A DNA stretch of 14,878 nt, taken from the NCBI GenBank assembly GCA_035506155.1, contig DATJPX010000014.1, forward strand, positions 1-14,878, written 5' to 3'. Numbering within the stretch: the stretch's first letter is position 1; every line of letters begins with the position of its first letter. Shown here in pieces: positions 1-6,612 of this stretch. This stretch comes from UBA877 sp035506155. Its GTDB lineage: Bacteria; Chloroflexota; Anaerolineae; Anaerolineales; Villigracilaceae. Both the position numbers and the translations under genes were made by a program. The notes under the pieces were generated by a model. The model saw only the letters and a program-made list of their open reading frames with translations. It was not told the origin of the DNA and searched no databases.

Positions 1-831
1 CAGGCCGGCCTCGAACTTGTCGTCGATGACCTTCTTGGGGCACTTTTCCCAGCAGATGCCGCAACCGGTGCAGTCCTCGGTCTTGATGTAGCGGGCGCGC
101 TTCTTGATGGTGACCTGGAAGTTGCCGACGTAGCCGTCCACCTTCTGGACCTCGGAATAGGTCAGCAGGGTGATGTTAGGATGGTTGCCGGCATCCACCA
201 TTTTCGGGGTCAGGATACAGGCCGAGCAGTCCAGGGTCGGGAAGGTCTTGTCGAACTGGGCCATATGCCCGCCGATGGAGGGTTCGCGCTCCACCAGGTA
301 GACCGGGAAGCCCGCATCGGCGATTTCCAGGGCCGCCTGGATGCCGGCGATGCCGCCGCCGACGATCAGCGTGGCCGGATGGATCGGCACTTTCAGAGGG
401 GTGAGCGGTTCGTGGTGAACGACGCGCGAGACGCCGCCGGCGACGATCGCCTTGGCCTTCTCGGTGGCGGCGGCCTTGTCGGTGTGGACCCACGAGTCCT
501 GCTCGCGGATTGAGACCAGCTCGCACAGGAAGGGGTTCAGACCGGCGCCCCGACAGGCATTGCGGAAGGTCTTTTCATGCAGGTGAGGGGAGCAGGCTGC
601 CACGACCACGCGGGTCAGCTTTTGCTCCTTGATGTCCTTCTGGATCAGTTCCTGGCCGAGGCTGGAGCACATAAACTTGTAGTCACGGCTGACCACCACG
701 CCCTGGCCGGCCAGGTTCTCGCCAGCCCACTTGCTGACGTCGGCCACGTTGACGATGCCGGCGATGTTGGTTCCGCAATGACAGACGTAGACGCCAATTC
801 TTTCCTTGGGCTTCTTCTCTTCGGCGCTCAT
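1..831 (-). CDS. hdrA: Heterodisulfide reductase subunit A-like iron-sulfur flavoprotein (3' part missing)
   Basis: The visible 277 residues are the N-terminal part of an HdrA-type protein; the reading frame runs off the window edge. In HdrA proteins FAD and several [4Fe-4S] clusters split or relay electrons between ferredoxin/NAD(P)H or hydrogenase partners and the HdrBC disulfide-reducing site in the cytoplasm. Visible motifs are an N-terminal VCHCGTNI (C17, C19), CSPHLHEKTFR near 80-90, a Rossmann FAD loop VGGGIAG (157-163), GGHMAQ, the LDCSACILTPKM segment (C202, C205), and a ferredoxin cluster C254-x2-C257-x2-C260-x3-C264-P. The ATG overlaps the hdrB stop in an ATGA, so translation is probably coupled. 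The identity is firm. The electron donor cannot be told from this part; the rest of hdrA and any mvhD, fdh or nuo-like partner lie outside the window. Confidence 0.95.
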   Translation of the reverse strand, partial: MSAEEKKPKERIGVYVCHCGTNIAGIVNVADVSKWAGENLAGQGVVVSRDYKFMCSSLGQELIQKDIKEQKLTRVVVAACSPHLHEKTFRNACRGAGLNPFLCELVSIREQDSWVHTDKAAATEKAKAIVAGGVSRVVHHEPLTPLKVPIHPATLIVGGGIAGIQAALEIADAGFPVYLVEREPSIGGHMAQFDKTFPTLDCSACILTPKMVDAGNHPNITLLTYSEVQKVDGYVGNFQVTIKKRARYIKTEDCTGCGICWEKCPKKVIDDKFEAGL

Positions 832-1838
832 TCAGCAGCCTCCTCTTTACCGGTAGTGGCGGGTTGTCCGGCCCGGATGCGCGGGGGCGGCATGGGCAGG
901 CCGGCAGGTTTCCTGGGCGCCGGGGTTGCCGGGGCTGGCTCAGGGGTCTGGATGCCGATGCGTTTCATGGCTTCATGGGCGCTGACCAGTTCGGAGCCGA
1001 AGCCGAGCTTCTCGGGCTTTTCGCCGAAGGCAATTCCCATCAACTGGGTGAAGAACAGGATCGGCATATGGTAGTTGGTGTGGAAGAAGGCGTTCATCTG
1101 CCCCTGGAAGGCGTCCAGGTTCATCTGGCACATCGGGCAGAGCGCCACCAGGAGGTCGGCTTTATATTCGTCTGCGGAAGAGATCAGCCGGCGGATCAGC
1201 TCGAAGGCGGTCTCGGGTCCGATCTGGGTCATGTGGCCGCCGCAGCAGGCCGTCTTGAGTGGGAAGTCGATCACTTCCGCGCCCAGAGCCTTGAGCAGCT
1301 CATCCAGCTCGTAGGGGTATTCTGTATCCGACAGGTGGTTGTTGTAATCGGGGCGGGGGACCATGCAGCCGATATAGGAGGCCACGCGCAGACCCGTCAG
1401 CGGCTTGACGACCTTTTCCTTGATCTTGTCCAGGCCGATGTCGTTCATGATAACGTCCAGGAGGTGGCGCACCACCAGTTGGCCGGGATCGTAGTGCAGC
1501 CCGCCGGCGGCCAGGGCTTCGTTGATCTTCTTGCCGAACTTCTTGTCCTCGGCCATGTAGTGATCGGCCTTGGAGAGGTTCAGGTAGCAGGCGCTGCAGG
1601 CGGCCATCAGGGTGTTCGTGCCGTTCGCCTGCTCTTCGGCCAGGGCCAGGTTGCGGGCGATCAGGGAGTAGGCCGGGGTCAGGTCGAGGGACAGGTACTC
1701 GGTTGCGCCGCAGCAGTTCCAGTCCTCGATCTCCTTGAGGTCGAGACCGAGCGGCTTGCAGACCGATTCCAGGGAGGCCAGGTAGGCTTTGGCGCTCGAT
1801 TCCATCGAGCAGCCAGGGTAAAAGAGATACTCGCTCAT
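828..1838 (-). CDS. hdrB: Heterodisulfide reductase subunit B-like protein, with long Pro/Ala-rich tail
   Basis: This 336-residue protein has the two CCG domains that define HdrB: C10...C42-C43...C81-x2-C84, and C158...C198-C199...C234-x2-C237. In methanogen HdrB these cysteines hold two noncubane [4Fe-4S] clusters that reduce the CoM-S-S-CoB disulfide. In bacteria the natural substrate is usually unknown. The catalytic core ends near residue 296. About 40 further residues rich in Pro, Ala and Thr, ending in acidic residues, are not part of the usual roughly 290-300-residue HdrB. The gene sits between hdrC and hdrA with ATGA overlaps on both sides, typical of one operon encoding one complex. 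No membrane segment is seen, so it should be cytoplasmic with HdrC and HdrA. Confidence 0.95.
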   Translation of the reverse strand: MSEYLFYPGCSMESSAKAYLASLESVCKPLGLDLKEIEDWNCCGATEYLSLDLTPAYSLIARNLALAEEQANGTNTLMAACSACYLNLSKADHYMAEDKKFGKKINEALAAGGLHYDPGQLVVRHLLDVIMNDIGLDKIKEKVVKPLTGLRVASYIGCMVPRPDYNNHLSDTEYPYELDELLKALGAEVIDFPLKTACCGGHMTQIGPETAFELIRRLISSADEYKADLLVALCPMCQMNLDAFQGQMNAFFHTNYHMPILFFTQLMGIAFGEKPEKLGFGSELVSAHEAMKRIGIQTPEPAPATPAPRKPAGLPMPPPRIRAGQPATTGKEEAAE

Positions 1839-2437
1839 TCTGCCTCCAATTCCTTGGCGCGCTTGAGGATCTTCTTGAGCTGGTCCATGCCCTTGATGCG
1901 CTTGGGCGGCAGGGGCGACATGCCTTTTTTGGTGACCATGCCGACCGCCATGGGGGTCATACCGGGCAGGCGGGTGGCGAAGTGCTTCAGGTTGTGAACA
2001 CCCGCCAGGCCGATTTCAAAACTGCGCCCGTAGGTTTCCACCAAACCGATGAAGGTCTTCGAGAAATCGGGCGCAGTCGAATTCTTGATCAATTTCGATT
2101 CAAGCGACATGTTTTTCAGGGTGTACATGACATCGGTGATGTGGATGTCCTGCGGGCAGCGCACTGTACAGTAATAACAGGCTACGCACATCCAGGGCGT
2201 GTTGCTCTTCATGACGTCCTCGCGCATTCCGGCTCGCAGCATGGCAAAGATGGCCCTTGGCGTATGGTCCATAGCACTGGCTGACGGACAGGACCCGCCG
2301 CAGGTGCCGCACTGGATGCACATTTCCAGGTGCGATTCTCCCGGCGTGCGCAGGATCACTTCCTGCATCAGGGAGAGGTCCTCGTGCTTGACTGGACCTG
2401 CGGAGGGGGCCTCGCTTACATTCACTTGTTCGGTCAT
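1835..2437 (-). CDS. hdrC: Heterodisulfide reductase subunit C-like 2x[4Fe-4S] protein
   Basis: This 200-residue protein carries two ferredoxin-type clusters: C40-x2-C43-x2-C46-x3-C50-P and C84-x2-C87-x2-C90-x3-C94-P. Its size and spacing match HdrC, which passes electrons from HdrA to the HdrB active site. It lacks the membrane-spanning cytochrome domain of HdrE- or Dsr-type partners. I chose the ATG at 2437 because AGGTGG lies 8 bases upstream. A GTG at 2449 would add four residues, but it overlaps that ribosome-binding site. It is the first gene of hdrCBA, and its stop overlaps the hdrB start. I found no convincing promoter for the operon in the 292 bases before the divergent prenyltransferase gene; a small hairpin around 2478-2491 lies in the leader. 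Confidence 0.94.
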   Translation of the reverse strand: MTEQVNVSEAPSAGPVKHEDLSLMQEVILRTPGESHLEMCIQCGTCGGSCPSASAMDHTPRAIFAMLRAGMREDVMKSNTPWMCVACYYCTVRCPQDIHITDVMYTLKNMSLESKLIKNSTAPDFSKTFIGLVETYGRSFEIGLAGVHNLKHFATRLPGMTPMAVGMVTKKGMSPLPPKRIKGMDQLKKILKRAKELEAE

Positions 2438-2612
2438 AGCATGCTCCACCTCGTGAAATGGTTCCCGGGCCCGCGCAGAGACTCCCGGGTCTGGGCTGAG
2501 TTCTCCATGTAGTATGGTTTCCTAGGGAGATCTACACCAGTGCGAGAAGTCATCCGTTTCCGTGACAAAACTCACAACCAAAAAGGAAAGGACTGCTTCG
2601 CCCGGATTCAAG

Positions 2613-2618
2613 TATAAT
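2613..2618 (+). promoter_or_regulatory. Candidate -10 box upstream of prenyltransferase gene
   Basis: A perfect TATAAT lies about 110 bases before the start codon of the UbiA-family gene. The -35 region (around 2590-2595) does not resemble TTGACA. The 2438-2729 spacer is shared with the divergent hdr operon and holds no other gene-like sequence. Confidence 0.4.
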
Positions 2619-2729
2619 CAGCCCGTTTTCAACCCGTTCCACGTTACTTTGCAAATGATTCGGTGTTCTGACTAAGGATTTAAGCTCGGCCATAATTATC
2701 TGGTAGAGAATCCCTAAGGAGTAGCGACT

Positions 2730-3773
2730 ATGAATTTCGCGATGTGGAAGAAAGCCCTTACGGTCATTCCGGAAGTGTCCAAGGACGAGTGGACCAAACT
2801 GGACCTGGTCTCGAAGTGGTTGATCTCGACCCGGGCCGCAGTGCTGCTGATGACCTTCCTTTCGGCGGTCCTGGCCGGCTTGTTCGCCTGGCATGACAGC
2901 CCCAAGAACCATGTCAGCGTGAACCTTCTGGCTTGGCTCGTCCTGGCCCTTGGGTTGGTCCTGGCGCACGCTGCCAACAATATCTTCAACGATTACACTG
3001 ACTACACCCGCGGCGTAGACAAGGACAATTATTACCGGACGATGTATGGCCCGCAGCCCGTGGCGGATGGCCTCATGACCAAGCGCCAGCACCTGACCTA
3101 TTTCGCAGTCACCGGCCTCCTGGCGCTGCTGTGCGGGTTCTACCTTGTGTTCTTCCGCGGCAACAGCCTGACGGTCTGGGTCCTGCTCGGGTTGGGCGCT
3201 TTCTTCGTCCTGTTCTATACCTGGCCGTTGAAATACATCGCCATGGGGGAGATCGCCGTCTTTATCGTCTGGGGACCGCTCATGATCGGCGGCGGATATT
3301 ACGTTCTGACGGGCATCTGGAACTGGACGGTCGTCTGGGCCAGCATTCCCTACGTCCTGGGCGTCACGACGGTCATCTTCGGGAAACACATCGACAAGGT
3401 CCTGATCGACAAGGCCAAGAAGATCTTCACCCTGCCTGTCCTGATCGGGGAGAAGGTTGCCCGCTACGCGGTCCTGGCGATGATGATCCTCCCATACGTC
3501 CTGGTCCTTGTCCTGATCGGGATCCGGTACTTCACCCCGGTGCTGCTGATCTCCTTCGTCGCCATCCCGACCTCGATAAAACTCTACCCCCAGTTCCTGA
3601 AGCCCAAGCCCGAGTCCCGGCCGGCGGATTTCCCGGATGGGCAGGGAGGCTGGCCGCTCTATTTCGCCCCGCAGGCTTTCCTGAATACGCGGGCCTTCGG
3701 CACGTGGTTCGTCCTGGGGTTGATCCTGGATATCGTCCTGCGGCTGCTCTTCCCACACTTCTGGGTGATATAA
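2730..3773 (+). CDS. UbiA-family prenyltransferase, MenA-like (probable 1,4-dihydroxy-2-naphthoate polyprenyltransferase)
   Basis: This 347-residue integral membrane protein has roughly eight or nine hydrophobic helices between residues 35 and 343. The first Asp-rich motif is N87-D88-YT-D91-YTRGV-D97, closely like the MenA signature. It is followed by GPQPVADGLMT, which corresponds to the MenA GPxR/Q segment. YTWPLKY (163-169) and GEIAVFIVWGP are also MenA-like. The second motif, GKHIDKVLID (D222, D227), spaces its Asp pair one residue wider than the classical DxxxD. These enzymes attach a polyprenyl chain to an aromatic acid, here most likely in menaquinone synthesis, though another quinone or lipid cannot be excluded. 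AAGGAG lies 8 bases before the ATG. An extra N-terminal stretch of about 30 residues and a FPDGQGGWPLYF segment near the C-terminus make it longer than standard MenA. It is a single-gene unit closed by a terminator. Confidence 0.85.
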   Translation: MNFAMWKKALTVIPEVSKDEWTKLDLVSKWLISTRAAVLLMTFLSAVLAGLFAWHDSPKNHVSVNLLAWLVLALGLVLAHAANNIFNDYTDYTRGVDKDNYYRTMYGPQPVADGLMTKRQHLTYFAVTGLLALLCGFYLVFFRGNSLTVWVLLGLGAFFVLFYTWPLKYIAMGEIAVFIVWGPLMIGGGYYVLTGIWNWTVVWASIPYVLGVTTVIFGKHIDKVLIDKAKKIFTLPVLIGEKVARYAVLAMMILPYVLVLVLIGIRYFTPVLLISFVAIPTSIKLYPQFLKPKPESRPADFPDGQGGWPLYFAPQAFLNTRAFGTWFVLGLILDIVLRLLFPHFWVI

Positions 3774-3779
3774 GGTCTA

Positions 3780-3813
3780 AAGCGGCGCATTTCATAAATG
3801 CGTCGCTTATTTT
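3780..3813 (+). terminator. Intrinsic terminator after prenyltransferase gene
   Basis: A 13-bp stem (one G-T pair) with a CAT loop spans 3780-3808, followed by ATTTTAT. It begins 7 bases after the stop codon of the prenyltransferase gene. Confidence 0.8.
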
Positions 3814-3818
3814 ATAAT
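3813..3818 (+). promoter_or_regulatory. Candidate -10 box for dCMP-deaminase-family gene
   Basis: A perfect TATAAT overlaps the T-tract of the preceding terminator. Transcription would start near 3825, about 24 bases before the ATG and ahead of the GGAGG at 3838-3842. The -35 region falls inside the terminator stem and is not conserved. Confidence 0.5.
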
Positions 3819-3848
3819 TGGGAAACGTACCCAACCTGGAGGAAAAGC

Positions 3849-4298
3849 ATGCGCCCTGACTGGGATTCGTATTTCATGAAAATCGCTTACGCCGTTTCCG
3901 AGCGCAGCACATGCGACCGGGCCTTCGTGGGCTGTGTGCTGGTCCTGGACAAGCGCATCCTCACGACCGGTTTCAACGGATCCCCCGCCGGACAGCCGCA
4001 TTGCGACGAAGAGGGTCACCTGATGGTGGATGGGCATTGCGTCCGCACCATCCATGCCGAGACGAATGCGATCATCCAGGCGGCGCTGCACGGGGTATCC
4101 ACCAAGGGTTCCACTTGTTACGTCACCCACATGCCTTGCATCAATTGCACGAAGGCTCTCATCAATGCGGGCATCGTCCGGTTGGTTTACAGCGTGGCTT
4201 ACCGGGCCGACGAGAATGCCTTGAATTTCCTGAAAGCCGCCAGGATCGAGGTCTGCCAAAACGAGTTCGATCCGAAAGCGCAGACAGGGAACGGGTGA
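3849..4298 (+). CDS. dCMP deaminase / ComE-type zinc cytidine-deoxycytidylate deaminase family protein
   Basis: This 149-residue protein has the zinc deaminase signature: H69-A-E71 (zinc ligand and catalytic Glu) and P96-C97-IN-C100. An N-terminal GFNGSPAGQPHC and a spaced C/H set (C22, H51, C52, C64) are typical of the dCMP deaminase branch, which converts dCMP to dUMP to feed dTMP synthesis in the cytoplasm. The start at 3849 has GGAGG at the right distance. An in-frame ATG at 3798 lies inside the upstream terminator stem and would precede the likely transcription start, so I rejected it. The size fits the family (about 150 residues). The gene has its own promoter and terminator, so it appears to be a single transcription unit. 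Another deaminase specificity, such as a tRNA- or antibiotic-type one, is possible but less likely. Confidence 0.9.
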   Translation: MRPDWDSYFMKIAYAVSERSTCDRAFVGCVLVLDKRILTTGFNGSPAGQPHCDEEGHLMVDGHCVRTIHAETNAIIQAALHGVSTKGSTCYVTHMPCINCTKALINAGIVRLVYSVAYRADENALNFLKAARIEVCQNEFDPKAQTGNG

Positions 4299-4309
4299 GG
4301 ATCTACAGG

Positions 4310-4343
4310 AAATCCCCGTACTTTCAGGTGCGGGGATTTTTTT
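4310..4343 (+). terminator. Intrinsic terminator after deaminase gene
   Basis: A 12-bp stem (4310-4321 with 4328-4339, one T-G pair) has a 6-base loop and runs into seven Ts. It lies between two convergent genes. On the minus strand the hairpin is followed only by TTTCC, so it would be weaker for the M24 peptidase transcript. Confidence 0.85.
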
Positions 4344-5526
4344 ATTTCAGGACCAGTTCCTTCTGCCCGGCGCTGAGCAGCGTCGCGCCGGTCTCTGTCA
4401 CGAGGACGTCCTCCTCCAGGCCCACGTAGCCATACCCCGGGACGGCGATCCCCGGCTCGATGGTATAGACCTGCCCGGCCTCCAGGAGTTGGTTGGGCAG
4501 GTCGCCATATTTCTCCCAGCGTGGACCGAGCATCCCGCCGCCGTCGTGGGCGGCGCGTCCGAGCCCGTGGCCCGTGCCGTACATGTATTCCGGGTAACCG
4601 GCGTCCGTTACGGTCTTGCGGGCGGCTTGGTCGATCTCGGCCCCGATTCTTCCGGGCCTCATGGCCTGGAAGGCGGCCTGCACGGCTGCGTAGACCGTCC
4701 CGAAGGCTTTCCGAACGGGTTCAGGGGGTTCAGCCTCGCCGGGCTTCAGCAGGTAGACCATCCGCTGGATGTCGGAGCAGTACTCGTCCTGCCGGACGCC
4801 GAAATCGAAATGGACCAGGTGGCCGCGCTCGAGGACGATCCCCGTCGGGCCGGCATGGCCCACTTCGGACTCCGGTCCGGAGTTCACGGCCGGGCAGTCC
4901 TCGTAATCCCATGCCTCGCTGAGGCCGAGTTCGCAGATCTGGTTGTGCATGAATTGGCTGACCTGGATTTCGGTCATCCCCGGCTGCAGATATTCGAACG
5001 TCCGGCGGTAGATCTCTTCGGTCGTATCGACTGCTTTTTGGATGCGCGCCACTTCGGCGGGAGTTTTCCGCCCGCGCAGGGCATTGATGACCGGCTCTGC
5101 AGAGACGAGCCGGTCGGCGAAGGGTGTCTTGAGCAGGTAGCCTTTCAGCACCTGGTACATGCCGTGGGTCAGTCCGTCGGCGGTCGGATCGTTCAGGGAA
5201 GTGTTGACAGCGATCTGCTTCGGGTTCAGCCGCTCGAGGATGCGGACCAAATCCGCCTGGATGGATTTATCGTACCCGATCACTTCGGCATACGCGCCTG
5301 TCCGGCGGGCCGCCTCGGCCTCCAGGTTGCCCAGGATGGCGATGCTTTCCCCGGAGCTCGTCAGGATCAGGGCCGAATGCCAGGTCAGGGTCGCGCCGTA
5401 AATGAGCGGCTGGACCGGGTCGAGGACCGCGCTGGTCTCCCGAACGAACGTCAGCCAGGCATCGATCTGCTTTTCTTTCATGATCCCGATCGCCTGCTGG
5501 ACTTTTTCCTGGACGAGACTGGGCAT
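4342..5526 (-). CDS. M24 family metallopeptidase, Xaa-Pro aminopeptidase/prolidase-like
   Basis: This 394-residue protein has an N-terminal creatinase-like domain (about 1-150) and a C-terminal pita-bread metallopeptidase domain. All five metal ligands are visible: D241 in HFDFG, D252 in CSDIQR, H320 in GTGHGLG, E357 in IEPGI and E371 in LEEDV, plus the GHAGPT histidine (H224). Such enzymes remove N-terminal residues before Pro or split Xaa-Pro dipeptides, usually in the cytoplasm. The start at 5526 has AAGGAG 6 bases upstream; an ATG two codons earlier touches that site directly. The start lies 19 bases after the stop of the SH3-like lipoprotein gene, so the two are probably co-transcribed although their products should sit in different compartments. 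Exact specificity is not visible. Confidence 0.92.
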   Translation of the reverse strand: MPSLVQEKVQQAIGIMKEKQIDAWLTFVRETSAVLDPVQPLIYGATLTWHSALILTSSGESIAILGNLEAEAARRTGAYAEVIGYDKSIQADLVRILERLNPKQIAVNTSLNDPTADGLTHGMYQVLKGYLLKTPFADRLVSAEPVINALRGRKTPAEVARIQKAVDTTEEIYRRTFEYLQPGMTEIQVSQFMHNQICELGLSEAWDYEDCPAVNSGPESEVGHAGPTGIVLERGHLVHFDFGVRQDEYCSDIQRMVYLLKPGEAEPPEPVRKAFGTVYAAVQAAFQAMRPGRIGAEIDQAARKTVTDAGYPEYMYGTGHGLGRAAHDGGGMLGPRWEKYGDLPNQLLEAGQVYTIEPGIAVPGYGYVGLEEDVLVTETGATLLSAGQKELVLK

Positions 5527-5545
5527 AATCATCTCCTTGGCGGGA

Positions 5546-6487
5546 TTAGGTGGTAGCGGTGGGCGGAATCGGTGTGTCGCTTGGGACCGGCGTATCGCTG
5601 GGGGTGAACGTATCGCTCGGCGTTAATGTTGGGAGAGGCGTTGGGGTGGGCGGGAAGGGCGGCCAGGGTACGTCCACCGGGGAGGTGTAGCCGTGCTTCT
5701 CGACCGTGTAGAGTTTGGCCCAGGAGGGTTGGCCGCAGCCGCGCTCGTCGGTAAAGGCTGCCGAGAGGTGGTATTGGTCCGGCAGGGCGGTCGGCACCCA
5801 CACCAGGTGGCCTTTCTGGCAGACCCACACATCCAGGAAATAGCCGCGGTCGTCGTCCACGGTCATCGCCACCTGGTCCCAGCTGATCGAAACGGTATTG
5901 CCGTTGCGCTCGGCCTTGACGCCGGTCGGCGCATGGTAAAGGGCGTTCGTGATGGGCAGGCGCACCGGTTGGACGAGCAGACGATTGACGTTCCCGTCCA
6001 CGGTCACGACCGCCGGCGAGAGCCAGCACGGACCGGGCCAGCGGTCCATTTTCACATACAACCAGTTGCTGTTGGCCGCCCGCCCCCAGACCACCCCGGT
6101 ATCACCCAGGGCCAGGTCGTACTGCCAGAGATAAGCCTTGGCCGGACCGTAGAGGCAGGCCGCCATGTTCACGTTCACGGTAACCTTCGGGAAATCGAAG
6201 GTGGGGGTGAAGGTCTTGGTGTTCGTGGCGGTCTTGGTCGGTGTGAAGGTGATAGTGGGAGTGAACGTTTCGGTCGGCGTATAAGTGCTGGTGAACGTAA
6301 GTGTGAACGTTGACGTGTCAGTGATCGTCGCAGTGGCGGTCTTCGTCCACACGGCGGCGGTTGCCGTCTCGGACGTGGCGGTGCCCGTCGCTTGCTGCTC
6401 CGGCGAGGGCGTGCAGCCACTCAGGATGAGACCGGCGGCAATCAGGAGGAGGATGTAGGCTGGAAGGGTCCGTTGAAATCTGCTCAT
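5546..6487 (-). CDS. Thr-rich secreted lipoprotein with SH3-like and FN3-like domains
   Basis: This 313-residue protein begins with a lipoprotein signal (hydrophobic 9-22, lipobox ILSGC, lipidated C25). Residues about 38-97 form a Thr-rich spacer with repeated TFTPT units. Residues about 100-165 form an SH3b-like domain with the pattern C111-x2-GP...GR...N-W...CW (C154). Residues about 183-270 look FN3-like, and the C-terminus (about 277-313) is a Pro/Thr tail with PSDT repeats. The SH3b cysteine pattern is the same as in the two large lipoproteins at 9209-13166, but the sequence is far more diverged. I chose the Met at 6487 because it begins the signal peptide; an upstream in-frame start adds 29 residues that spoil the signal. 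It is probably anchored on the outer face of the membrane. The function is unknown. Confidence 0.8.
   Translation of the reverse strand: MSRFQRTLPAYILLLIAAGLILSGCTPSPEQQATGTATSETATAAVWTKTATATITDTSTFTLTFTSTYTPTETFTPTITFTPTKTATNTKTFTPTFDFPKVTVNVNMAACLYGPAKAYLWQYDLALGDTGVVWGRAANSNWLYVKMDRWPGPCWLSPAVVTVDGNVNRLLVQPVRLPITNALYHAPTGVKAERNGNTVSISWDQVAMTVDDDRGYFLDVWVCQKGHLVWVPTALPDQYHLSAAFTDERGCGQPSWAKLYTVEKHGYTSPVDVPWPPFPPTPTPLPTLTPSDTFTPSDTPVPSDTPIPPTATT
5549..5650 (-). repeat. C-terminal Pro/Thr/PSDT repeat tail (coding)
   Basis: The last 34 codons of the SH3-like lipoprotein encode TPTP-type units and three or four imperfect PSDT repeats. It is low-complexity coding DNA, probably an extended wall-spanning or glycosylated tail. 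Confidence 0.7.
6200..6376 (-). repeat. Thr-rich linker repeat (coding)
   Basis: About 60 codons dominated by Thr, with TFTPT/TxTxT units, lie between the lipidated Cys and the SH3-like domain. The linker would space the domain away from the membrane and is a likely site of length variation. Confidence 0.75.
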
Positions 6488-6520
6488 TTTGTTATTCCCG
6501 ATGATGGATGGATTTTTATT

Positions 6521-6526
6521 ACTATA
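6521..6526 (-). promoter_or_regulatory. Candidate -10 box for SH3-like lipoprotein/M24 operon
   Basis: TATAGT on the minus strand lies 33 bases before the lipoprotein ATG and just after the terminator of the upstream S10 gene. No clear -35 is seen. Confidence 0.35.
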
Positions 6527-6572
6527 CAACAACTTTGCCTTTCGCCGGTTTACAGTTCTGTGAATATAAATC

Positions 6573-6604
6573 AAAAAACCGGCAGCACTGGATCGGCTGC
6601 CGGT
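6573..6604 (-). terminator. Intrinsic terminator after S10 carboxypeptidase gene
   Basis: A perfect 9-bp stem (ACCGGCAGC/GCTGCCGGT) with a 9-base loop is followed on the minus strand by six Ts. It begins 8 bases after the S10 stop codon and separates that unit from the lipoprotein/M24 unit. Confidence 0.9.
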
Positions 6605-6612
6605 GGATTGCC

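Noticed and set aside
864..1997. A 377-codon plus-strand open frame opposite hdrB
   Set aside because: It lies across the hdrB/hdrC junction antisense to two well-supported genes and has no recognisable domain.
2550..3758. A 402-codon open frame on the minus strand opposite the prenyltransferase gene
   Set aside because: It is a composition shadow: the product is rich in Asp, Gln, Arg and Pro without domains or membrane segments, while the plus strand encodes a clear UbiA-family protein with a good ribosome-binding site.
3798..3848. Longer N-terminus for the dCMP-deaminase-family protein starting at 3798
   Set aside because: That ATG is within the terminator stem and before the predicted transcription start; GGAGG is placed correctly only for the ATG at 3849.
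4489..5556. A 355-codon plus-strand open frame opposite the M24 peptidase gene
   Set aside because: The opposite strand has all M24 metal ligands in order; this frame has low-information Gly/Arg/Asp-rich sequence only.
6200..6376. Repetitive DNA in the Thr-rich linker considered as a CRISPR-like or tandem non-coding repeat
   Set aside because: It is in frame within a lipoprotein gene, the units are short and irregular, and there are no spacers.
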